Source: Alteromonas halophila
GTDB taxonomy: Bacteria; Pseudomonadota; Gammaproteobacteria; Enterobacterales; Alteromonadaceae
Length of the DNA: 64,000 nt
NCBI RefSeq assembly: GCF_014651815.1
Contig: NZ_BMXP01000008.1
Span: 1-64,000, forward strand
Direction: 5' to 3'
Shown here one piece after another: positions 45,056 through 51,641 of the stretch; the stretch's first letter is position 1; every line of letters begins with the position of its first letter. A model generated the notes under the pieces. It worked only from the letters and a program-made list of their open reading frames with translations, was not told the origin of the DNA and searched no databases. The position numbers were made by a program, and so were the translations under genes.

Positions 45056-46942
45056 TCAGCCGAAATATGAGTGCTCATCAACCATTGCCCTTATCTGACT
45101 CATCGCCGTCACAGAAAGCCCGTTTGCTCCAACGCTACTTATAAACGCGTGCGTTGATGCAAATATGGCATCAATGGTTTCCTGATCTCCCTTCGCGCGA
45201 TAGGTTTGATGCATCAATTCAATTAACGCACGAAGCACATCAACATGCTCAGACTGACGAGTGGGGTAAGCCAGCTCTTTAAGCACACCCTTAATATCAA
45301 ACGGTAACTCCCATGCCATTGCCAGCATTGCCGAACACTCTGACGCATTGATATTCAGCCGTAATGACTGCACGTTATTTACTGTTTCCCAGGACGCTTC
45401 TTTGCGGGTTTCTGCGTAAATTTCCGCATATTTCTCCGGCAAGCAGTAACGTATAAAAATATGACCGATATTGTGTAGTAAGCCTGCGAAATAAAGATCC
45501 GCCACCAGTTTCTTATCCGTACCAGACTTGTCGTATAACAGCTCTACTGCCCTGGCTGTGAGGTAAGAACAGAAGTGATACTCGTCGTAATTAAACGTGT
45601 CCTCTGGAATTTGAAATAGGTTTTCTGCGCACAGACTGATGACCAGTGCTTTGAGCTTACTAGTCCCAAAGACACTCAGAATGGCATGCTTAACACTTTT
45701 AATTTCCAGATTACCGTAGTAACTGCTGTTCGCCACCCACAGTACCTTTGCAGATAACATCGCATCGTGGGTCACGATGTCTGCTACAGCATTCATATTT
45801 GCTTCGGGTTTATTCAGCTCGGAGAGAAGTTTTGTTGCAACGTCGGGCAAACTTGGAATATTCTGAGGGTCAAGAATATCCTGGGCAGGTTTTTCACTGC
45901 ATAGCGCAGCGTATTTCCCCTGAAATTTAGCCGGAGTAACCCCTTGCCAGCTCTTGAACGAGCGCTCAAAACTTGTTCTGTCAGAGAAGCCCATCTTGTC
46001 CGCCACCAGCTCGACAGACTCACCTTTTAACAATAGCGTCAGGGCTTTAAAACTTCTCACGGTAACAAACAACTGTTTAAATGAAGTCTGCTCGGAGGCC
46101 AGTTTCCGGTTTAACGTACGCTCACTGATCGCAAAGTGAGACGCCATGCTGGTACTCGATACATCCCGGTAATCCGCTATTGATTTTAAATATTTTAGTA
46201 TTTTACCTGACAGACTGTCCTGACTATTTCGTTCAGTTTGAATTTCCGATAGCTCTCTGAGAAAAACTTTGTGTAACCGCTCATTCCCCCCAGGCAACCG
46301 GTAGTGGACAAAGTCCTTTGGCGCGATGATTTCTACAGACGATGCATGGCTTCGCTGGACATAGAATACGTCAGGGTACTCGGCCTGAATAGTCTGCACA
46401 CAATGCTCAGGCACGGCTAACTGCAACTGCTTGTTATGACCATGCCGACCCAACCCTACTTCAATCAGGCGACACCAAGAAGAAACAAGATAGCTTTGCG
46501 TGTCCCGGGATAAATTCTGCCAGCTTTTTTGTTGTGACAGTGTAAGGCGCAACCCATTATTGTCATGGCGCTTTACTCTGGCACGGTGAAAGTAGCCTAA
46601 GTCTTCACCGCACTCTTCAATCAATTGAAACATATGCTTTACATCTGAAGCCGTGGCGATGAGAAATCCAATCAGCCCGTATTGACTAACATGCAACTGC
46701 TTCGGAATATGTGTGGCAAGTTCAGACGCTAAATAATGCTTTTTTAAATAGCTGAAGCAGGCATCAAATTCCGGCAACTCAATTAACACGCTGTCGTCGA
46801 TATCTTTTGGCAGTGCCCGTTTTGCCAACGGAAACACTTCTTCTCGCAGCTTTTCGATCGGCTTATCAATCAATGAAAATAGCGACGTTAATAAACTGAT
46901 GCTAAGTGGTGGGGCAACAATCTCTGTACCAGGCGATGTCAT
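45056..46942 (-). CDS. AraC-type regulator fused to an HDOD domain
   Basis: 628 aa from the ATG at 46942; the frame is open to a TTG at 47101 and the true start is uncertain because no strong ribosome-binding site is seen. Residues about 20-240 resemble the Arabinose_bd ligand domain. About 245-345 is an AraC HTH pair (MASHFAISERTLNRKLASEQTSFKQL and VADKMGFSDRTSFERSFKSWQGVTPAKFQ). About 360-625 is an HDOD domain (IPSLPDVATKLLSEL, LHNIGHIFI, AWELP). HDOD domains are mostly non-catalytic signalling modules, and their fusion to AraC is uncommon. It is the last gene of the block, next to flavodoxin copy 2, and could control the exopolysaccharide genes. Confidence 0.78.
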   Translation of the reverse strand: MTSPGTEIVAPPLSISLLTSLFSLIDKPIEKLREEVFPLAKRALPKDIDDSVLIELPEFDACFSYLKKHYLASELATHIPKQLHVSQYGLIGFLIATASDVKHMFQLIEECGEDLGYFHRARVKRHDNNGLRLTLSQQKSWQNLSRDTQSYLVSSWCRLIEVGLGRHGHNKQLQLAVPEHCVQTIQAEYPDVFYVQRSHASSVEIIAPKDFVHYRLPGGNERLHKVFLRELSEIQTERNSQDSLSGKILKYLKSIADYRDVSSTSMASHFAISERTLNRKLASEQTSFKQLFVTVRSFKALTLLLKGESVELVADKMGFSDRTSFERSFKSWQGVTPAKFQGKYAALCSEKPAQDILDPQNIPSLPDVATKLLSELNKPEANMNAVADIVTHDAMLSAKVLWVANSSYYGNLEIKSVKHAILSVFGTSKLKALVISLCAENLFQIPEDTFNYDEYHFCSYLTARAVELLYDKSGTDKKLVADLYFAGLLHNIGHIFIRYCLPEKYAEIYAETRKEASWETVNNVQSLRLNINASECSAMLAMAWELPFDIKGVLKELAYPTRQSEHVDVLRALIELMHQTYRAKGDQETIDAIFASTHAFISSVGANGLSVTAMSQIRAMVDEHSYFG

Positions 46943-47178
46943 AATATTCGTCGTGATCGGGAAATGTAAATCAGTTTGTTGATAGTAGACTAATATAAAG
47001 GCTACACAGAACAAACATTTATCGCACTTCCACTGCGCGCGTTCAGCGAGTAAAAAGCAATAGCTCAGGTTAACCGGCATCGCTTCCATATCAGCAAACA
47101 ATAAACGGGCAGACCTGCCTGGCTTTGTATGGCAACGATTAAAGGTTAGAATCCCGTGTTTTCATGTAAATCGCGACT

Positions 47179-47744
47179 CAGAGGGTAATGCATGAGTGAG
47201 CCGGCAATCGCCATCGGCCTTTTTTACGGGTCCACAACCTGCTATACCGAGATGGCAGCAGAGAAAATTCAGGCCCAGCTGAACGAACTTTTCGATGACC
47301 AGGTGGTGGACGTCCACAATATTGAGGAGGTGGCGCTAAGCAATACCGCCAATTACGACATTCTGATTTTTGGTATTTCTACCTGGGACTTTGGTGAACT
47401 GCAGGAAGACTGGGAGTCACACTGGGATGAGGTTCATCAGTTAGATTTATCCGGTAAAATTGTGGCGCTGTACGGCCTTGGCGACCAGATTGGCTATACC
47501 GACTGGTTTCAGGATGCGCTGGGTATGCTGCATGAAGCCATCGCCCCTTCGGGTTGCAAAATCATCGGTGCCTGGCCGAATCAGGGCTATGACTTTGCCG
47601 AGTCCAAGGGCCTGAACGCAGATGGCAGTCATTTTGTCGGCTTGTCGCTGGATGACGAAAATCAGTATGAACAAACCGATGACCGGATCCGCGACTGGTG
47701 CACGCAGTTAATTGAGGAGCTGAGTGAGTAAAGGACGGCTGCAC
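47179..47744 (+). repeat. Direct repeat, right copy (flavodoxin gene and flanks)
   Basis: About 566 bp repeated from 36096-36660. It begins with CAGAGGGTAATGC, which in the left copy is the end of the PhoD gene and here is a non-functional scrap. It ends 21 bp into the intact CLCA_X gene. One base (A after AAAGG) is present here and missing in the left copy. Confidence 0.95.
47192..47731 (+). CDS. Flavodoxin (copy 2)
   Basis: 179 aa, identical to copy 1 except Glu46 for Asp46. Same FYGSTTCYTE phosphate loop and STWDFGELQEDWE stacking region. Differences between the copies are all third codon positions and sit in codons 3-46 and 99-161; codons 47-98 are identical. The gene overlaps the CLCA_X start by 8 bp, so this copy retains the original downstream partner. 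Confidence 0.93.
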   Translation: MSEPAIAIGLFYGSTTCYTEMAAEKIQAQLNELFDDQVVDVHNIEEVALSNTANYDILIFGISTWDFGELQEDWESHWDEVHQLDLSGKIVALYGLGDQIGYTDWFQDALGMLHEAIAPSGCKIIGAWPNQGYDFAESKGLNADGSHFVGLSLDDENQYEQTDDRIRDWCTQLIEELSE

Positions 47745-48506
47745 AGCGAATTTTATCGCAATGGCCCCAGCCACCGGGATGGGGCAGATGTCAGCTTTCA
47801 GGACATCAAAAAACTGTTCAATTTTGCCAGCATCACGGTGGGGCGCTGGGTGCGGCCTGACGAGCAGCAGATTGCAGCGAATCTTTTTTTCGATGCGCTC
47901 TGCGACCTGCAACTGATTCTGGGCGTCAATGAGCAGGTGATTTCACTCAACGGCAGCCTGTCGCTGGCCTTTGGCAGCGGCGGCCAGAAACACAGCAGCG
48001 CGCACTACAACAGTGCCCGGCGCCAGCTGGCGCTGGCTAAAAATGCTGGCGGTGGCGCGCTTGCACATGAGTGGTTTCATGCTTTCGATCACTACATAGC
48101 CGGCAAAGTCTTTGCTATACGAAAGTCCGGTAGCTTTGCGTCACAGGCGTGGCTGGATAACGCGACCATGCATCCACACCCGCTCAATGAACGCTTGTGT
48201 GAATGTTTTGCATCCATGTTTCTGGCCAGCGACAACAGCCCAAGCGAGTTTTTACAACGATCTATTCAGGCTGATCGCGCGTTAAATATGTATTACTATG
48301 CCATGCCACAGGAAGTGGCGGCCCGGGCGTTTGAGGCCTGCATTCAGGACGCAGAAATTAAAAACGCATTTCTGGTTCAGGGGACAAAAATGTCAACGGA
48401 AGCTAGACTTGGGATTTATCCTCGTGATACCTTGCGACATAGACTTAACAATGCGTTAAAGTTATATTTTTATCAGTTAGGTATCGCCCTTACGAACAAA
48501 TCCTGA
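47724..48506 (+). CDS. CLCA_X-type protein with a zincin-like HEWFH motif
   Basis: 260 aa from a GTG at 47724, preceded by GAGGAG inside the flavodoxin gene; the 8-bp overlap suggests coupling. The pattern GRWVRPDEQQIAANLFFDALCDLQ and LALAKNAGGGALAHEWFHAFDHYIA agrees with what I know as CLCA_X proteins of Shewanella and Alteromonas. HEWFH fits HExxH of zinc metallopeptidases, with later Glu residues (NERLCECFASMF) as candidates for the third ligand. No signal peptide is present. Function has not been established. A fragment of its start is left beside flavodoxin copy 1. Confidence 0.78.
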   Translation: MSKGRLHSEFYRNGPSHRDGADVSFQDIKKLFNFASITVGRWVRPDEQQIAANLFFDALCDLQLILGVNEQVISLNGSLSLAFGSGGQKHSSAHYNSARRQLALAKNAGGGALAHEWFHAFDHYIAGKVFAIRKSGSFASQAWLDNATMHPHPLNERLCECFASMFLASDNSPSEFLQRSIQADRALNMYYYAMPQEVAARAFEACIQDAEIKNAFLVQGTKMSTEARLGIYPRDTLRHRLNNALKLYFYQLGIALTNKS

Positions 48507-48523
48507 GGTAATATTACTTCAGG
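48502..48523 (+). other. Palindromic hairpin over the CLCA_X stop codon
   Basis: CCTGAGGTAATATTACTTCAGG can fold into a 10-bp stem with one mismatch, spanning the stop codon. There is no T-tract after it, so it is not a clear intrinsic terminator. Confidence 0.35.
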
Positions 48524-48644
48524 CGTCGAATCCGGTTTTTATCAACAAGTGTTAATGCGCGGCGTTTTTTGTGCAAAAAGCTGAAATTTTTTGTGACAAC
48601 CCGTATACTGTCGTGCTCGAACGTAGCAGAAGAAAGAAGACGAG

Positions 48645-49055
48645 ATGAAAAGAAAAAAGCATACCTCGGCCGAAGATGAGGCCCAGATTGACATGACCCC
48701 CATGTTGGACATCGTGTTCATCATGTTGATTTTCTTCATCGTAACGACCTCGTTCGTGAAAGAGAAAGGGTTGGATGTAAATCGCCCCGAAGACAATGAG
48801 TCACAGACCAACAAGCCTTCTCAGGCGTTGTCTATCCGTATCGATGAGAATGGTACGATCGTTATGGGTGGCCGTGAGGTTGATGTTCGTCGGGTGGTTG
48901 CTAACGCGCAAACATACCTGGCTGAAAACGTTACAGACACGGCTGCAATACAGGCGCATGAGAATGCAGAGCATGGTCTGGTGGTTGAAGTGATGAACCA
49001 GGTGAAGATTGCTGGTATTGATAAGGTATCGGTGCTGGTTAAAGGCTCATCCTGA
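48645..49055 (+). CDS. exbD: ExbD/TolR-family biopolymer transport protein
   Basis: 136 aa. A short basic N terminus, one membrane helix (about residues 20-42, MTPMLDIVFIMLIFFIVTTSF) with the essential Asp in the helix, and a periplasmic domain (LSIRIDENGTIVMGG). ExbD works with ExbB to couple proton motive force to TonB or a similar protein. Here no exbB or tonB is adjacent, and it has its own possible -10 (TATACT, 48604-48609) and terminator. It may work with partners encoded elsewhere. Confidence 0.93.
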   Translation: MKRKKHTSAEDEAQIDMTPMLDIVFIMLIFFIVTTSFVKEKGLDVNRPEDNESQTNKPSQALSIRIDENGTIVMGGREVDVRRVVANAQTYLAENVTDTAAIQAHENAEHGLVVEVMNQVKIAGIDKVSVLVKGSS

Positions 49056-49082
49056 CCGTTCTGGTTTTAAAAGAATTTGAAA

Positions 49083-49106
49083 GCCGCCCCCTGGGGCGGC
49101 TTTTTT
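49083..49106 (+). terminator. Intrinsic terminator of exbD
   Basis: GCCGCCCC-ct-GGGGCGGC perfect 8-bp stem followed by six T. Between here and 49435 I see no gene; a 65-codon minus frame (49154-49351) begins with TTG and lacks a ribosome-binding site. Confidence 0.93.
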
Positions 49107-49435
49107 GTGCGCATAACTACCTGCCTGATATTTCTAGTGCAAACTCCAACCGCTTACAGCCTAACCACAATAAACAAAGGGTATTTAGCGCAGAAGTAAT
49201 AGTGAAGTACACAATGTTTTGTTTTCCCGTTCGTCAGGACTCCACGTAACGCCAGCCGCTGCGGCATATCTCTGACACTGCCCGGCAGTTTTATCAGACT
49301 TTCAAGATTGTCAGACGTCTCACGAGTAACATTCAGATAGAAAAACAACACAGTCCAGCTGTGTTCACAGACAATGCAAAGAAAAGATCCTGCCTGTAAT
49401 TGAAATCGCTATTCGTTTTTTGTATCAGCAGCCTG

Positions 49436-49936
49436 CTAGTTACGGCGACGCTCCATATACAGCTTACTGATAATGCTGCTTAAGTTGCTGACGTTAAATA
49501 CCGTGCCGAAAATGCTGCCTACCGATACTGAGTAAATCAACCCCAGAGACTCTGCCACCAGAAACCACTGACGAATGCGCATGGCATCGCGAATAACAAT
49601 AGAGCCAACGGTAAAGATAAGTGACGATGTGTAGGCCACAATGATCAGCGGCCCGTGGTCAAGCCCAAACCACTCGTAAATAAAAAAGCCAATGTTAGCG
49701 GCGACAAAGAAAAACAGCACTGATTTGCCCCGGTACTTCAGAGCAACCATATTGCGGATACTGGCCAGAAGTGTACCAATGCCTGCTGCCATGGCATCCA
49801 GCATAAAGAAGTGAATGCTGACGCTCATCAGTGCAAACGACGACACGAACAAATATTTCTCGACTTTATTCTGGCGATAGCCAATAAAATTCAGTACCAC
49901 CGCCAGTGCACCAAATCCTTCAGCAAGCATATCCAT
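49436..49936 (-). CDS. YgjV-family inner membrane protein
   Basis: 166 aa, about five to six membrane helices. The pattern LAVVLNFIGYRQNKVEKYLFVSS and SIRNMVALKYRGKSVLFFFVAANIGFF is typical of the YgjV family of inner membrane proteins (E. coli YgjV uncharacterised). The start at 49936 has only a distant AAAGG, provided by the last unit of a heptamer repeat. Upstream are five tandem TAAAAAG units, which could affect expression. The gene stands alone; the gap to trmN6 (49985-50219) shows nothing else. Confidence 0.86.
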   Translation of the reverse strand: MDMLAEGFGALAVVLNFIGYRQNKVEKYLFVSSFALMSVSIHFFMLDAMAAGIGTLLASIRNMVALKYRGKSVLFFFVAANIGFFIYEWFGLDHGPLIIVAYTSSLIFTVGSIVIRDAMRIRQWFLVAESLGLIYSVSVGSIFGTVFNVSNLSSIISKLYMERRRN

Positions 49937-49949
49937 AGTCAGTGTTTAC

Positions 49950-49984
49950 CTTTTTACTTTTTACTTTTTACTTTTTACTTTTTA
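49950..49984. repeat. Heptanucleotide tandem repeat (CTTTTTA)5
   Basis: Five perfect, uninterrupted copies of CTTTTTA on the plus strand, i.e. TAAAAAG on the ygjV coding strand, 13 bp upstream of the ygjV start. Short tandem repeats of this kind change copy number by slippage and can alter promoter or ribosome-binding-site spacing. Confidence 0.92.
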
Positions 49985-50219
49985 GCTTCGTTATCTTTAT
50001 GCGCGTTCATCGGTGATGTGTCGCATGTCCCGCCAGTAATACGCTGGCGCATCATACTTATCCTGCATGCAAAGTGCCAGCACAGCTTGGGAAAAGCCTT
50101 CTTACCACGGGGTTAGCCATTGCTTGCGAAACCTGCCTTGCGACTACGCACTTACGCACTTCAGGACTCGCTGAGTGATGATAGACTTATTCGCATCTTC
50201 CCTTGGTGGTCAGCGTGAT

Positions 50220-50942
50220 TCAGAAGTTAAGGTAATAGGGCTGACACAGTGACCGGAACTCCTCCGTGTACGCCCCCTTTCTGTCCCTGATGGTTAACAT
50301 CTGACGCTCCTTACAATCTTGGGCGGCAGTAAAGCACAGCGCAGACACATACGGCTGCGATACCTGGTTATGGCGTATATCCAGGCGTGGGCCTGGCCGA
50401 AGCCCCGCGTCTTTGGCCTGTGCGACCACAGCGTCTGATTGCTGATAAGGGTAGAGACAATACAGCCTCCCTCCATCTGTTAAATACCGGGCAGCAAAGT
50501 GCAATAGCGACGCAGGACTTAGGGTACGCGACTGCCTCGCATCCTGGCGGCGTTGCGACTGCTCCCTGTAAGCATTGGTATGTGCGGACGGGGCGCTGAA
50601 GTATGGCGGGTTGGAAATAATCAGCGAGTAGCGGGGATGTGGCTGCCAGCTTGTCAGATCGGCCCGCAGAGCACGCAAGTTATCCGCCCACGGCGATTGA
50701 CGAAAGTTGTCGGCGGCCTGTGCGACAGCCTTTGCATCAATATCGATGGCATCAATGCGGGTATCAGGCGCGGCGCGCTGCATCAGCATCAAAGATAAAA
50801 TGCCACTGCCAGTGCCGACATCCAGTATACGACGTTCGTCGCCCACCTGCGCCCAACTGCCCAGGATCAGACTGTCAGTATTTACCTTCATGGCGCAGTT
50901 ATGCTGGCGCACCGTAAACTGCTTACAACGGAAAACAGACAT
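50220..50942 (-). CDS. trmN6: tRNA1(Val) (adenine(37)-N6)-methyltransferase
   Basis: 240 aa. Methylates N6 of A37 in tRNA1(Val) using SAM. The first segment FTVRQHNCAMKVNTDSLILGSW, SAM motif ILDVGTGSGILSLMLMQR and the adenine-methyltransferase NPPYF motif identify the YfiC/TrmN6 family. It is 8 bp after the upstream oxidoreductase gene and probably in its operon. Confidence 0.94.
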   Translation of the reverse strand: MSVFRCKQFTVRQHNCAMKVNTDSLILGSWAQVGDERRILDVGTGSGILSLMLMQRAAPDTRIDAIDIDAKAVAQAADNFRQSPWADNLRALRADLTSWQPHPRYSLIISNPPYFSAPSAHTNAYREQSQRRQDARQSRTLSPASLLHFAARYLTDGGRLYCLYPYQQSDAVVAQAKDAGLRPGPRLDIRHNQVSQPYVSALCFTAAQDCKERQMLTIRDRKGAYTEEFRSLCQPYYLNF

Positions 50943-50950
50943 GCCAATGG

Positions 50951-51580
50951 CTAGAAGTGCTGAAGGGCCACCATGCTGGCCGCTACTTCTTTAGCGTCGA
51001 CAGGACGGTATTTTTTCAGCCGCCCCTTTAGCAGGGGCGCAAAGAGTGGTGCCAGCTTTTGCCCCAGCGCTTCCATGGGACGGGATTCCTGCCGCTCGCC
51101 AATCAGCAATGACGGGCGCACTGCTGATGCATTGTCCAGTTGCGGCATGCGCATAATGGCGTTTTCCAGTTCACCTTTTACCTTCAGGTAGAAATTGCTG
51201 CTACTGGCATCGGCACCCACTGATGAGATCCACACGAAACTGCTGCAGCGCTGCGCGCGTGCAAGTTGCGCGGCCACATGAATGTATTCAAAATCCACGC
51301 GCCTGAACGCGGCCTTTGATCCGGCCTGCTTCAACGTGGTGCCCAGACAGCAATATACGTGGTCGACCATAAAGTAGCCCTGGTAATCCTGCAGGGCGTC
51401 AAAATCAATGACCACCGGCTGAAGTTTGCCGTCGGGATCATCAAATAAGGTCGACGCCAGTGGTTTACGAACCAGCAAACAGATACGCTGATAGCGATGA
51501 TCGCGCAGTAGCCGGCGCACCAGGTTTTGCCCTACCAGGCCGGTTGCGCCAAGTACAAGGGCGGATTTAAAACTGCTCAA
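50951..51580 (-). CDS. NAD(P)H-binding oxidoreductase (HTATIP2/YbjT-like)
   Basis: 209 aa atypical SDR with the nucleotide-binding LVLGATGLVGQNLVRRLL at the N terminus, YCCLGTTLKQAGSKAAFRRVDFEYI, and WISSVGADASSSNFYLKVKGELE. The pattern matches proteins annotated as nucleoside-diphosphate-sugar epimerases related to human HTATIP2/TIP30. The substrate is unknown. It is divergent from the peptidase gene and is followed by trmN6. Confidence 0.82.
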   Translation of the reverse strand: MSSFKSALVLGATGLVGQNLVRRLLRDHRYQRICLLVRKPLASTLFDDPDGKLQPVVIDFDALQDYQGYFMVDHVYCCLGTTLKQAGSKAAFRRVDFEYIHVAAQLARAQRCSSFVWISSVGADASSSNFYLKVKGELENAIMRMPQLDNASAVRPSLLIGERQESRPMEALGQKLAPLFAPLLKGRLKKYRPVDAKEVAASMVALQHF

Positions 51581-51641
51581 CTTGTATCATCCTGTGTAAT
51601 CTCTACAATCAACCCTTCGACAGAAACTGAAGAAGATAACA

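Noticed and set aside
36096..47744. Composite transposon flanked by direct repeats
   Set aside because: The repeats are flavodoxin genes, not insertion sequences; no transposase, terminal inverted repeats or short target duplications are visible.
49154..49351. 65-codon minus-strand frame in the exbD-ygjV gap
   Set aside because: TTG start, no ribosome-binding site, no recognisable domain, odd composition for a protein; treated as non-coding.
49811..50116. 101-codon plus-strand frame crossing the heptamer repeat
   Set aside because: It is antisense to ygjV and its hydrophobic LLFTFYFL part comes only from translating the T-rich repeat.
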